A stretch of 56,257 bases of DNA from Bacteroidota bacterium (GCA_014382445.1 JACNJS010000040.1:24555-80811); one strand, 5' to 3'. Shown: positions 32,732 to 42,656, numbered from the stretch's first letter. Made by a program: numbers and translations. The notes: generated by a model from the letters alone, not told the origin.

Positions 32732-34111
32732 ATGGATGAACAAAATAGTATAGAAAAACTATTCAGTAAGCAGACCACCTACTTTTCATCAGGCGAAACG
32801 CGAAATATTAAAGACCGAATAAGAAATCTAAAACTATTACGATCAGCAATTCTTGCTCATGAAGTTGAGATTTCGGAAGCTTTGAATAATGATATTGGTA
32901 AGTCGAATTTTGAAGCTTATGCCACCGAAACAGGTTTTGTTCTTGAAGAAATCAGGTACCATATCAGGCATCTTAAAAAGTGGGCAAAGCCACACAAATC
33001 GTCAACTCCCCTTACAAACTTTCCGGCGTCAAGTTACACAATTAGCGAGCCTTTAGGTACAGTGCTTATAATTTCACCGTGGAATTACCCTTTTCAACTT
33101 CTTATTGCGCCTTTAATTGGAGCAATCTCTGCAGGTAACACAGCAATTTTAAAACCTTCCGAAATATCAACCTCAACATCAAAAATTCTTAAAAAAATAA
33201 TCAATAAAACATTTGAGGCCGGCTTTATTCATGTATTGGAAGGTGATGCCGAGATTACACAATCATTATTAAAACTAAATTTTGATCATATCTTCTTTAC
33301 AGGAAGTCCTCGCGTGGGCAAAATAATAATGCAGGAGGCTGCAAAAAAACTCATTCCGGTAACGTTGGAACTTGGTGGTAAAAGTCCTTGTATTGTTGAC
33401 AATGAAGTTAATGTAAAACTTGCCGCTAAACGAATTGTATGGGGAAAGATGTTAAATGCCGGACAAACCTGTATTGCCCCAGATTATCTGCTTGTAAACT
33501 CAAAAGTGAAAGATCAATTACTTCCAGAGTTAAAAAAAGTAATAATAAAATTCTATGGTACTGACGCTTCTAAAAGCCCTGATTATCCAAGAATTATAAA
33601 CGAGGCTAACATTGATAGACTGGCCATTCTTATTGAAAACACAGATATTTATTACGGAGGAAATTATAATAAGGCCAACAAGTATTTTGAGCCAACTATT
33701 GTAGACCATATAAGTTTTGACATGCCAATAATGCAGCAGGAGATTTTCGGCCCGATTCTTCCTGTAATTATTTATGATGAAATTTCTGAAGCTATCGATA
33801 TTGTCAATTCAATGCCGAAACCACTTGCTCTTTATTTCTTTTCTAATTGTATAAGAAAACAAAGGAAAGTTGTTAAAAATATTTCGGCAGGTGGTGTAAC
33901 TATAAACGATACAATTATGCACATTGCCAGTAACAAACTACCGTTTGGAGGTGTTGGCAACAGTGGCATGGGAAGTTATCACGGGCGTTTTTCGTTCAAC
34001 ACATTCTCGAACCAGAAACCTGTTGTTTATAAAGGAACCTGGCTTGACATTCCTATTCGATATGCACCATATCGGAATAAATTAAAAATATTGAAGTGGT
34101 TGATGAGATGA
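32732..34111 (+). CDS. Aldehyde dehydrogenase, ALDH3-like
   Basis: NAD(P)-dependent oxidation of aldehydes to acids. Cofactor motif FTGSPRVGKIIM, the Glu-bearing LELGGKSPC, the catalytic Cys247 in NAGQTCIAPDY, and EIFGPILPV. The short N-terminus and 459 residues, together with ISPWNYPFQLLIAPLIGAIS and a C-terminus ending with hydrophobic and basic residues, fit the class 3 / fatty-aldehyde branch, which is often membrane-associated. It starts directly after the TPR gene. The substrate cannot be specified. Confidence 0.93.
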   Translation: MDEQNSIEKLFSKQTTYFSSGETRNIKDRIRNLKLLRSAILAHEVEISEALNNDIGKSNFEAYATETGFVLEEIRYHIRHLKKWAKPHKSSTPLTNFPASSYTISEPLGTVLIISPWNYPFQLLIAPLIGAISAGNTAILKPSEISTSTSKILKKIINKTFEAGFIHVLEGDAEITQSLLKLNFDHIFFTGSPRVGKIIMQEAAKKLIPVTLELGGKSPCIVDNEVNVKLAAKRIVWGKMLNAGQTCIAPDYLLVNSKVKDQLLPELKKVIIKFYGTDASKSPDYPRIINEANIDRLAILIENTDIYYGGNYNKANKYFEPTIVDHISFDMPIMQQEIFGPILPVIIYDEISEAIDIVNSMPKPLALYFFSNCIRKQRKVVKNISAGGVTINDTIMHIASNKLPFGGVGNSGMGSYHGRFSFNTFSNQKPVVYKGTWLDIPIRYAPYRNKLKILKWLMR

Positions 34112-34116
34112 GTTAA

Positions 34117-34149
34117 AACCTTCCAAGGTTCGCAAGACCTGGAAGATAC
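34117..34149. repeat. Inverted repeat after the aldehyde dehydrogenase gene
   Basis: CTTCCAAGGT and ACCTGGAAG face each other around a short loop, with one bulged base. It could act as a bidirectional hairpin at the end of the TPR-ALDH transcript. No T-run follows, so it may instead be a dispersed intergenic repeat. Confidence 0.45.
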
Positions 34150-34222
34150 TGTTTTTAAACTAAACTCCATAACCAGCTGACTCTGGAAAGTATATGAAGC
34201 TCACGGTTATTGAACAATTCAA

Positions 34223-34230
34223 TATATTTG
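34223..34230 (+). promoter_or_regulatory. Promoter -7 box for cysH
   Basis: TATATTTG, 18 nt before the ATG at 34249. It lies inside the upstream part of the open frame and therefore supports the ATG as start over the TTG at 34210. Confidence 0.5.
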
Positions 34231-34248
34231 CATCTTAAAATTATTACA

Positions 34249-34956
34249 ATGATAAATAAAGAGTTGGTTGATAGTTGGAATCTCGAATTAAATAATTCCT
34301 CACCTGCTGCAGTAATTGCATTTTTCCTAAAACAGTTTCCGGACAAAGTTGCGGTTTCAACCAGTCTTGGATTGGAAGATCAGGTAATTACAGCAATTAC
34401 AGCATCAATTGATAAAAAAGTTGGAATATTTACTCTCGACACAGGAAGGCTATTTCCAGAGACATATGACCTGCTTGACAGAACCTTTAAGAAATACAAT
34501 ATAAATATCAAAGTATATTTTCCAAATACAGCCGAGGTTGAAAAAATGGTAAATGAAAAGGGCATTAACTTATTTTATGATAGCATTGAAAACCGAAAAC
34601 TCTGTTGTAATCTGCGTAAGATAGTTCCTCTTTCTAGAGCAATGAAAGGATTAGATGCATGGATAACCGGACTCAGGAAAGACCAGTCGATTACTCGGAC
34701 CGACATGCAGTTAGTTGAATGGGATGAAAATAACAAGATGCTAAAAATTAACCCGCTAATAAATTGGACTGAGCAAGATGTTTGGGATTATATCGAAGCT
34801 TATAACGTCCCTTACAATACATTACATAAAAAAGGGGTTGCCAGTATTGGCTGCCAGCCTTGTACACGTGCCATTGAAAATGGTGAAAATATCCGTGCCG
34901 GACGTTGGTGGTGGGAAAGCCCTGATACAAAAGAGTGTGGATTACACGAGAAATAA
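34249..34956 (+). CDS. cysH: Assimilatory APS/PAPS reductase
   Basis: Reduces activated sulfate (APS or PAPS) to sulfite with thioredoxin. It shows VAVSTSLGLEDQV, TLDTGRLFPETYDL and ITGLRKDQS, and ends with the catalytic KECGLH motif. Cys119-Cys120 (LCCNLRKIVPL) and Cys202-x2-Cys205 (GCQPCT) form the [4Fe-4S] site that marks APS-type reductases, so APS is the likelier substrate. It has 235 residues from the ATG chosen here. No other sulfate assimilation gene is adjacent. Confidence 0.93.
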   Translation: MINKELVDSWNLELNNSSPAAVIAFFLKQFPDKVAVSTSLGLEDQVITAITASIDKKVGIFTLDTGRLFPETYDLLDRTFKKYNINIKVYFPNTAEVEKMVNEKGINLFYDSIENRKLCCNLRKIVPLSRAMKGLDAWITGLRKDQSITRTDMQLVEWDENNKMLKINPLINWTEQDVWDYIEAYNVPYNTLHKKGVASIGCQPCTRAIENGENIRAGRWWWESPDTKECGLHEK

Positions 34957-35072
34957 GATTACGCTCGTTATCATCCACGAGAAAACTTAGAGGCGAAAAA
35001 CGGATGATGGAATAGTGTCAATTTATTACACGAATTAAACGAAATAAAAGTTTTAAGCTTTGGATTTTGAGC

Positions 35073-35522
35073 TTAATGTTCCAAATGCCTCTTCCTTAAC
35101 TCATACATTATAATAGCGGGTATAAAAAATATTACATCTGCTATCATTTTTCCGATGAAGGTACCCAATAAAAAATCACCTGTGAGTGTAGGGATTAGAT
35201 ACATAAAGAAAGGCCTTACTGCCAGCACATCCAATAATTCAGCCGGTCCGAACTCAATTATTAAATTTCTAAAATCTATTAAAAACGACTTTATTTTATA
35301 CTTTTCATTATCAACTCTATGCTGTAGGATGCTTTTTCTAACATCACCAATTGCTACAATTCCATAGAAACTTAAAGAGGCTGCTGCTGAACCAATAAAA
35401 GCTGCCAATACACGATCGCCTGTCGACTCCATTAATAACCATGCAGTGCCTAATGATAATATTGTGCTAAGCACCTCAGCCACAATATATCGCTTCACCC
35501 ACTCTATTAACTTTTTCTTCAT
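35073..35522 (-). CDS. Small four-helix membrane protein
   Basis: A 149-residue protein with about four hydrophobic segments (near 12-30, 38-58, 100-118, 122-142) and a charged loop in the middle (DVRKSILQHRVDNEKYKIK). It shows no family motif that I can name with confidence; small exporters and GtrA-like proteins have similar topology. The next gene upstream on this strand is the frameshifted antiporter, which ends 24 nt before it, so both may belong to the same transcript as the arginine decarboxylase cluster. Confidence 0.7.
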   Translation of the reverse strand: MKKKLIEWVKRYIVAEVLSTILSLGTAWLLMESTGDRVLAAFIGSAAASLSFYGIVAIGDVRKSILQHRVDNEKYKIKSFLIDFRNLIIEFGPAELLDVLAVRPFFMYLIPTLTGDFLLGTFIGKMIADVIFFIPAIIMYELRKRHLEH

Positions 35523-35546
35523 GTATTTATTTTCAGAATACTAAAG

Positions 35547-37029
35547 CTATTTTATTTCTATTACATAATGTTGAAACCAGTGTATCCAGTTATCGACAGG
35601 CATTATTCCTGACACAAGCATTATAACAGAAGCTGCCGCCAAAATAACAAGAATTAAAATAATAACTTTTTCAACTGGTTTAAACATAGGACCACCATCA
35701 TCTTTTTCCTTCCATGCAATCCGGTAAACGATTATTCCGATGGAGTACAAAATTGTAGATAACAAAATGTATTTTATTCCGGCTGCATAAACAAGCCACA
35801 ACCCATATACAGATGCTGTAATGCCTGTAAACAAAGCCTTAGCCTTAAACTTGCCGGAATCGACATCCATCTTTTTCTTACTAAGGGCCAGTTTAGACAA
35901 AAAGAATGCACTTAGAACATAAGGAATGAGAATCATCGAACCTGAAATGCTGATGATTGCTAAAAATGCATTTTTTTCAAAAGCAGAAAACAATAAAGTT
36001 ATTTGCATAATTATGCTGGTAGCAGTTAATGCAAAAACTGGTGATTCATGTTTATTTAATTTACCAAATACTTTCGGAAAAACACCATGTTTAGCAGCTG
36101 ATGATGGCACTTCTGACGTCATAATTGTCCCATGCTAACCATGCCCCCAGTACTGAAATGATAACACCTAAATTAAGAACCACAGCACCCCAATTACCAA
36201 CAATAGCTTTCATCACATAGGCGGTTGACGGATCGGGAAGTTTTGCAAGTTCAGACTGGTTCATTATGCCAAACGAAAAAATACTGATGGTTGCATAAAT
36301 TAGAACAGCACCTACGAAACCAATAATTGTGGCTTTACCTACATCCTTTTTATTTTTAGCACGGCCTGAAATTACAACGGCTCCCTCAATACCAATAAAT
36401 GCCCAAAGCGTAACCAACATAGTGCTTTTTAGTTGTTTGGGCAAACCACCCAGTACGGCATTTTCATGGCCCCAAAAATCAAACGAAAGTTTATCCCAAT
36501 GGAAGGCAAAAAGCAGAATTATGACAAATAAAAACAATGGTACAAGTTTAGCTATTGTTGATATTATGTTTAAAAATGCAGCTCTGCTTACACCTCGCCT
36601 TACAACTATATTCATCGACCAAATTAATATTGATCCGCCTAATATTGATTGCCAGTTATTACCCGATATAAATACCGGAAAAAAGTAACCAAGAGCTTGC
36701 ATAAGAAGCACGGCAAAAGAAACATTACCGATAGCAGCACTTAACCAATAACCCCAGGCAGAATTAAAACCAACATATTTCCCGAAACCCTCTGCTGCAT
36801 AACTATAAATCCCTGAGCTTAGGTCGGGGCGAGTATCACTGAGAATTTTAAAGGTGTGAGCTAAAAAATACATTCCAACACCTGTAATAATCCATGCAAT
36901 TATAACCGCCCCTAAGGCCGCTCCTTCGGCCATGTTAGATGGAAGATTAAAAACTCCTCCCCCAACCATTGAGCCAACAACTATTGCAATTAGTCCTAAA
37001 AAGCCAACTTTTTTATTGTGTTCAGTCAT
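35547..37029 (-). pseudogene. Frameshifted APC basic amino acid antiporter
   Basis: One APC-superfamily antiporter gene (ArcD/AdiC-like) broken by a single extra base. The N-terminal part (37029-36091) starts VGFLGLIAIVVGSMVGGGVF and runs to VISVLGAWLAW, then leaves the family sequence. The C-terminal part (35547-36122) resumes in another frame with MTSEVPSSAAKHGVFPKVF. Removing one C from the CCC at 36129-36131 restores LGAWLAW-TIMTSEVPSSAAK, a good match to the family. It could be a real null mutation, a phase-variable tract or a read error. It stands next to the arginine decarboxylase and a second intact antiporter, so loss could be tolerated. An intact protein would have about 490 residues and twelve or more helices. 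Confidence 0.85.
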
Positions 37030-37063
37030 ATACTAACTTATTTAAATTGTCAAGGAGCAAAGC

Positions 37064-37107
37064 GAAGAATCTCTTTTTAATTCTTAAATTACAGATAGAG
37101 ATTCTTC
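37064..37107. repeat. Inverted repeat between antiporter and decarboxylase genes
   Basis: GAAGAATCTCT (37064-37074) and AGAGATTCTTC (37097-37107) are perfect 11-bp arms around a 22-nt loop, followed by ACTACGTTCAGAATGAC. This looks like a dispersed intergenic element of Bacteroidota genomes. It may also separate transcription of decarboxylase and antiporter. Confidence 0.6.
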
Positions 37108-37149
37108 ACTACGTTCAGAATGACAAATATGATCAATGTGGCTAATGAT

Positions 37150-39456
37150 CTACTTTTTAATACACATAGTTTTAAACCACTTCTTTCCACTACGTTCATC
37201 ACGCACAACACCATGAATATCACTTTCATAGCCAGGGAAGATGTTTTCGAAATCCTGGCGCTGCTTCAGATATTCATAAATAGGTCTGGCTTTTTCATTC
37301 AGTATCTCACCACCCATAATTATTGGAATACCGGGAGGATAGGGCACTATCATAACTGCAGGCGTACGTCCCATCATGTTATCAAGATCCACATATTCAA
37401 CTTTTCTACCAACAACGGCATGATAAGCTTCAGCAGGTCTCATCGCCTGATCGGGGATTACCTGAAAACCAGCCTGCATACTATCAAGAATCTTATGATC
37501 CCTGAAATAATCATGAATTCCATTACAATGGTCTTTTAAACCTACGCCTTCATATTCAACAGGATAAGATTTAACTAATTCGGGAAATACCTCACACAAA
37601 GGAGCATTTCTGTCATATAGTTCCTTAAATTTAAACAACTCTGCTAATAAAGTACCTTGTTTGCCCCTTGTTGTTCCTAAGGAGTTTAGCAACAGAAACG
37701 AATAGTAATCAGTTTTCTCACAAACAATACCTTTATCTATCAGGTAATTAGTAACAATATTCGCAGGAATGCCTTCATCTGCCATTGTGCCGTCATTGTC
37801 GATTCCCGGTGTTGTAAATGTCAGTTTAATCGGGTCGAGCATGGCATAATCATCTTCCATATCTTCAAAACCGTGCCATGGATTATCTTTCGACATCACC
37901 CATACACTTTGCGTACCTGCAAGTACCTCGTCATCTGTATCTTCAAACCTCATTTCCTTGCCTTCAATCATCACTTTTTCGGGTTGCCACATACCAAAAA
38001 ACCAATCATTCTCATTCTTCTCTTTCAATTCATCCAGAATAAGTATCATCTTTTTCCTTAGCTGAATAGCTTCTATAATAATGTCATTTAGCATAATATC
38101 CCCATTATCCTGCATCATTTTTGTAGCCACATCAAGCGATGCTATCATGCTGTATTGCGGTGATGTTGAGCCATGCATCATGTACGATTCGTTAAACTCG
38201 TCAGGAACAATTTTTACAGTTCCTCCATTTTTGATATGCAGCATCGAAGCTTGTGAAAAAGCTGTTAGTAGTTTATGAGTTGAATGTGAACAAAATATGG
38301 GTGGGTGATGATCTTTAAGATCATCGTCAGTCATTCCAAAATGATTTTTGTACATAGGATGAAAACGGGCATAGGCATACCAGGCTTCATCAAAATGCAG
38401 ATTCTCAACACTCCGCTCAAGCTCCTTCTTAATATTTATAACATTATAGCAAACTCCATCATAAGTTGAGTTTGTAAGCGTTGACATTTTTGGTGTTCGG
38501 TTTTTTAACTTATCAGGGATGAGTTTACTTGCCTTAACTTTTGCTTTAATGGTATCGGGCGAAAATTCTGACAAGCGAACAGGTCCTATAATGCCTCTTT
38601 TATTTCGGCGCGGGATCATATAAATTGGGAAAGCTTCGGTTATAACCATTGAATAGTTCAATGATTTATGGCAGTTTCTGTCAACAAAAGCAATATCATC
38701 ACGAAGTACCTGGCTCCTCCAAATTACCTGATTAACATTTGATGTCCCATTAAGGATATAATAAGTATAATCGGCACCAAAAGCTCGGGCTGAGTTTTTT
38801 TCAGCATCGCCAACAACTCCCTCATGGTCGAGCAATGAGCCTAACTCAGGTACAGAAATCGACAAGTCGGATCGTAAGGTATTTTCTCCAAAAAACTTAT
38901 AAAGCGCAACTCCGGCAGGGCTTCTTAAAAACCCTTCACCGCCCATATGTCCGGGTGTATGCCATGCATATTTATATTCTTCGGCATATTTTACTAACAT
39001 GCCAAAAAATGCAGGGTAAATTGTTTCTAAATATCTGAGTAAGTGCATTTCGATACGGCCAGCCAAAAATTCAACAGTATCGGCAACTTTCCATAAATAG
39101 CCATCAATCCTTCTAATAACATCAACCGGTATATCTTCTGTTTCAAGCCTATCGGTTAGTAGCAATATAGGGATAGTTTTGTTCCTGCTCCTGATTAGTT
39201 CAATAAGTTCAGAGGGTGTCATAAACTCTTCAGGATTTTCCTCAGGAAGGTCCCAGTCGATTACAACCGCTCCCAAATCGGCTCTTGAAATAAATATTTC
39301 TTGTGCGTCCTCATAAGTAAAGGAAGGTATCACACTACAATATTGAACATCCTCAAGCTCGGCAACTATCTCATTTAACCGGAAACCCTCGTCGGATGCT
39401 TCATGAAACTGGCCAGATACTATTAATATCGGCCATTGATGTTTATTAGCTTTCAT
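37150..39456 (-). CDS. adiA: Biodegradative arginine decarboxylase, AdiA-like
   Basis: PLP-dependent decarboxylase of the AdiA/CadA/SpeC fold. The N-terminal response-regulator-like wing domain (1-130) is followed by the PLP core. The PLP lysine lies in CSHSTHKLLTAFSQASMLH. DEAWYAYARFHPMY, SYMMHGSTSPQYS, WHGFEDMEDDYAMLDPIK and VIPYPPGIP-like VPYPPGIPIIMGGE follow E. coli AdiA closely. Its 768 residues also fit AdiA (about 755) better than CadA or SpeC (about 715). It would consume a proton while making agmatine and CO2, giving acid resistance with an arginine:agmatine antiporter. Such antiporter genes flank it on both sides. Lysine or ornithine as substrate cannot be fully excluded. Confidence 0.9.
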   Translation of the reverse strand: MKANKHQWPILIVSGQFHEASDEGFRLNEIVAELEDVQYCSVIPSFTYEDAQEIFISRADLGAVVIDWDLPEENPEEFMTPSELIELIRSRNKTIPILLLTDRLETEDIPVDVIRRIDGYLWKVADTVEFLAGRIEMHLLRYLETIYPAFFGMLVKYAEEYKYAWHTPGHMGGEGFLRSPAGVALYKFFGENTLRSDLSISVPELGSLLDHEGVVGDAEKNSARAFGADYTYYILNGTSNVNQVIWRSQVLRDDIAFVDRNCHKSLNYSMVITEAFPIYMIPRRNKRGIIGPVRLSEFSPDTIKAKVKASKLIPDKLKNRTPKMSTLTNSTYDGVCYNVINIKKELERSVENLHFDEAWYAYARFHPMYKNHFGMTDDDLKDHHPPIFCSHSTHKLLTAFSQASMLHIKNGGTVKIVPDEFNESYMMHGSTSPQYSMIASLDVATKMMQDNGDIMLNDIIIEAIQLRKKMILILDELKEKNENDWFFGMWQPEKVMIEGKEMRFEDTDDEVLAGTQSVWVMSKDNPWHGFEDMEDDYAMLDPIKLTFTTPGIDNDGTMADEGIPANIVTNYLIDKGIVCEKTDYYSFLLLNSLGTTRGKQGTLLAELFKFKELYDRNAPLCEVFPELVKSYPVEYEGVGLKDHCNGIHDYFRDHKILDSMQAGFQVIPDQAMRPAEAYHAVVGRKVEYVDLDNMMGRTPAVMIVPYPPGIPIIMGGEILNEKARPIYEYLKQRQDFENIFPGYESDIHGVVRDERSGKKWFKTMCIKK

Positions 39457-39511
39457 GTCTTATTATTTAAATGATAATTTGTTTTAAATTTATGATTTGT
39501 GTTTTCCATCG

Positions 39512-40804
39512 TCAGATTTTCTTTTTTGCAAACATCAGTGAATAAACAGCCATAACAACTAAAACAAGTGCTATAACAAGCCAAAGTTCGCCAAGCGTTG
39601 CTGAAACAAATGCTGAAATAATAAATACAGATGAAATTGCTACGATAATTCTGATACTAATGCTGCCGGCTCCTGTTTCAATATCTTTTTTCACCAAAGC
39701 TATACCCGACCAAAAATATGGGAACAGCAGTAACAGGACAGAAAGTGTTACAGTAATATTAAATGCGGCTGCAACATTACTTCCCATCAGCATCAAAATA
39801 ACTTCAAGGATTGTCATTATTATTCCATTAATTATTAAGCCTTTACTGTTAATCCCGTGTTTATTTGTATAAGAATAAGCTTTGGGCAAAAAGCCATTGT
39901 CGGCACTGGTTTTTGCTGCACTTGCCGATGAAAGATTCCATACCAGGAAGGATGCAATACAGGCAATGGCCATAATTAATGATACTGCTTCGCCAACATA
40001 TACTGAATTAAATATATGCTGCATTGAAAGGGCAAACGATGCAGGAGCCTTTTGTATCTCCTCGGCTTTAAACATTCCCTCAATAACTGTAGTAGAAACA
40101 ATATAAATAACAGCAACTATTATAAATCCAATAATTGTTGCCAGAGGAACGATTTTTTTAGGATTATTAATTAATGCATTATTTGTTGCTACACTTTCAA
40201 CACCTACAAATGCAAATATTAAAATTGCAAACCCCGACATAATTGCCGTACCCTCTGGTTTCCCTGAAACATTCCAGTTGGATTTAAATATTGCTATATC
40301 GAAATCAAACCAGCCACCAACAGCAGTTATAATTACCGAAATTAAAAGTAAAGTTACTGTTATAGATACTACTTTCGTTATAATACCAACACCCCTCAAC
40401 GATAGGAGAATAAAAACCCAAATCAGAATTATTACAGTAATTCCAAGGAAAAACGAGTTTTCAAGCTCCGGCATGAACATTTCCAAATATCCAAGCCCTG
40501 CAATTAGTATTGAAACGTTTGAAATAAGGTTGCCATATACATAAAAGAAACCACTTTTTGCCCCTAATACGGGGCTTACATAGGTTGCTAGTGCTGTTGG
40601 ACTTGGATCATCGAACATAGTACCGGCCCTCACATAAACAAGTGTTAAAAACAAAGCACCAATAGTTACAAGTACAAACGAAATGAGAGTTATTGATCCG
40701 GTTTGTGCCAGCTGCTGTGGTAATGCAATAACTCCACTACCGGCAAGGCTTGAAACAATTAAAAATATTGCTCCTGCCAATCCTAATTTTTTTGCTTTTC
40801 CCAT
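39512..40804 (-). CDS. APC family amino acid/amine antiporter (AdiC/CadB-like)
   Basis: Intact 430-residue inner-membrane antiporter with about twelve helices. The first helix carries the substrate-binding Gly-rich SSLAGSGVIALP, as in AdiC and CadB; FAFVGVESVATNNALINNPKK is the helix 6 gate region. It lies directly upstream of the arginine decarboxylase gene (55 nt) in the same orientation, so arginine:agmatine exchange is the natural inference. A GAGGAG-like sequence precedes the ATG at a plausible distance, which is unusual in this genome. Confidence 0.88.
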   Translation of the reverse strand: MGKAKKLGLAGAIFLIVSSLAGSGVIALPQQLAQTGSITLISFVLVTIGALFLTLVYVRAGTMFDDPSPTALATYVSPVLGAKSGFFYVYGNLISNVSILIAGLGYLEMFMPELENSFFLGITVIILIWVFILLSLRGVGIITKVVSITVTLLLISVIITAVGGWFDFDIAIFKSNWNVSGKPEGTAIMSGFAILIFAFVGVESVATNNALINNPKKIVPLATIIGFIIVAVIYIVSTTVIEGMFKAEEIQKAPASFALSMQHIFNSVYVGEAVSLIMAIACIASFLVWNLSSASAAKTSADNGFLPKAYSYTNKHGINSKGLIINGIIMTILEVILMLMGSNVAAAFNITVTLSVLLLLFPYFWSGIALVKKDIETGAGSISIRIIVAISSVFIISAFVSATLGELWLVIALVLVVMAVYSLMFAKKKI

Positions 40805-40909
40805 AAATATTTCTCCTCTTTTTTTTTAATATTATTTTCTTACAGATCACACAATCATATGTATTTTTGAACGACAGCAATACTAGTATAACACGATTAT
40901 TATTCTCTT

Positions 40910-40917
40910 CAAATATA
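40910..40917 (-). promoter_or_regulatory. Candidate -7 box for the antiporter-decarboxylase operon
   Basis: TATATTTG on the minus strand, about 106 nt upstream of the antiporter ATG at 40804. The leader would be long and AT-rich. No -33 TTG at normal spacing. This divergent 258-nt gap (40805-41062) holds no gene. Confidence 0.35.
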
Positions 40918-40990
40918 TTACTTTTTGATAAATTATCATTACTCAAAAAATTTAGTATGGAACAATCATTTTTATAACATGTAAAAAAGT

Positions 40991-40998
40991 TATTTTTG
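40991..40998 (+). promoter_or_regulatory. Promoter -7 box for the porin gene
   Basis: TATTTTTG followed by GC, 64 nt before the porin ATG at 41063; no clear TTG upstream. It is divergent to the antiporter-decarboxylase operon, so the two may share a control region. Confidence 0.4.
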
Positions 40999-41062
40999 GC
41001 ATTACAAAAATAAATGCCGTGATTATCAGGATTTAAATTTATAATTCAAAAAAGCTGAAAAA

Positions 41063-42196
41063 ATGAAAAAACACTTTTTTACTTTAATTTTTCTACTAAT
41101 TATTTTCAGCGTTATTGCGCAGGAAAACGAAGCAAACGAGAAAAAACTTTCGTTTGAATTTAGTGGTTTTATTAACCTGAATACTATTTTTGATTTTAAT
41201 GGATTAGATGATTACCAAGACTTTACTACTTCTGAAATTCCAATTAACCCTACTTCATACGAAAACACAGTCAGGCTCCATATGACAGCACGACAGTCGA
41301 GGTTGAATGCAGGCATTAATTATGTTACGCCATTGGGTGATCTCAAGGGATTTGTATCAGGTGATTTTTATAGTGGTAATACAGGCCTCACGTCATATTT
41401 TAATTTACGTGAAGCTTATTTAGAATTGGGACAACTATTATTAGGTCAAACTAACACCACCTTTGGAAACCCTGATATAGTGCCGGCAACAATTGATTTT
41501 GAAGGGCCAAATAGTTGCCCTGCATTACGCAATCCAATGGTTAAGTATTCAAATAAGGCCGGAAAAAACTGGAGTTATATACTTGCTCTTGAAATGCGTG
41601 GAAGTGATATAAGTGCTTTTCACACGACAGGAAAACCATTTCTCACAACACAAACCTTAGTTGGAACCATTAACAAACAGGGCGATTGGGGTGTTGTTTC
41701 TCTCTCGGGCATGGTTGATATTACACGATATTTTAATGGAGATTCTGTTGAACAACATGATTTTGCATACGGTGGAGCACTTTCAGCAATAATTAATATA
41801 TGGGAACAAAATCATTTAAACATTTATCTTGTTTCAGGTAAAGGGGTTTCTAATTTTATAAACGACCTTTCGGGAAATGGCTATAATGGGGTTCCTGATT
41901 TTAGCACCAACAAACTCGTACTGCTTAATAGTATTGGCGGATTTATATCCTACACTCAAAATTGGACTGATAAATTCAGCTCAAATTTTATATTCAGTTA
42001 TATTGAACTTGAAAAGAGCCCTTTACTCGCTCAAAATGATTTCAGATATAGTAAATACGCGCTTACCAACTTGTTTTACGCACCTTTTAAAAGATTGAAC
42101 TTTGGCGTTGAATACGTTTGGGGTGAGCTTTTTGTGCAAAATGATAATAACGCAACTGCCAATCGATTACAGTTTTTGGCTCAGTTTAATTTCTAA
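41063..42196 (+). CDS. DcaP-like outer-membrane porin
   Basis: A 377-residue beta-barrel protein with signal peptide (cleavage near VIAQEN). Alternating hydrophobic strands run throughout, and it ends in a typical barrel terminus, RLQFLAQFNF, with terminal Phe. LLGQTNTTFGNPDIVPATIDFEGP and the neighbouring strands resemble the DcaP porin family (LGQ-W-TF---P-T-DFEGP). DcaP porins take up small, often negatively charged solutes. Its stop overlaps the convergent deaminase gene by 11 nt. It is divergent to the acid-resistance genes, and co-regulation is possible but unproven. Confidence 0.8.
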   Translation: MKKHFFTLIFLLIIFSVIAQENEANEKKLSFEFSGFINLNTIFDFNGLDDYQDFTTSEIPINPTSYENTVRLHMTARQSRLNAGINYVTPLGDLKGFVSGDFYSGNTGLTSYFNLREAYLELGQLLLGQTNTTFGNPDIVPATIDFEGPNSCPALRNPMVKYSNKAGKNWSYILALEMRGSDISAFHTTGKPFLTTQTLVGTINKQGDWGVVSLSGMVDITRYFNGDSVEQHDFAYGGALSAIINIWEQNHLNIYLVSGKGVSNFINDLSGNGYNGVPDFSTNKLVLLNSIGGFISYTQNWTDKFSSNFIFSYIELEKSPLLAQNDFRYSKYALTNLFYAPFKRLNFGVEYVWGELFVQNDNNATANRLQFLAQFNF

Positions 42197-42605
42197 TCTC
42201 TAATTGATCTAACTCTATTCCTGCTCTTTCGAGTAATTCGAGACCATCCGTAATTCGATACTTATTTAAAAAAACAACCCTGCTAATACCTGCCTGAATA
42301 ATTAACTTGGCACATTCCATACATGGTGAATCGGTTATATATAATGTTGCACCCAGGCTGCTGTTATGCGATTTGGCTACTTTCGTGATGGCATTAGCCT
42401 CGGCATGAAGTACATAAGGTTTGGTTTCTCCGTTTTCATCTTCACAAACATTTTCAAACCCTGCAGGTGTGCCATTATAACCGTCGGAAATTATCATGCG
42501 GTCTTTTACAATCAGGGCACCTACCTTACGTCTTACGCAATATGAATTTTCAGCCCATACTAAAGCCATTTTCATATAACTGCTGTCAAATTTCTTATCT
42601 TTCAT
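42186..42605 (-). CDS. Deoxycytidylate deaminase (ComEB-like)
   Basis: Zinc-dependent dCMP deaminase, 139 residues, converting dCMP to dUMP for dTTP synthesis. Zinc and catalytic motifs are HAEANAI and PCMECAKL; the N-terminus shows the usual insertion with Cys residues (ENSYCVRRKVGALIVKDRMIISDGYNG, ENVCEDENGET). Its 3' end overlaps the convergent porin gene by 11 nt. Confidence 0.93.
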   Translation of the reverse strand: MKDKKFDSSYMKMALVWAENSYCVRRKVGALIVKDRMIISDGYNGTPAGFENVCEDENGETKPYVLHAEANAITKVAKSHNSSLGATLYITDSPCMECAKLIIQAGISRVVFLNKYRITDGLELLERAGIELDQLEIRN

Positions 42606-42656
42606 ATTACAAAAAAATATCTTTTTACAAATTCTTAATCAACTTATATATAACTA

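Noticed and set aside
34210-34248. TTG-initiated extension of CysH
   Set aside because: A -7 promoter box lies within it, so it would not be transcribed.
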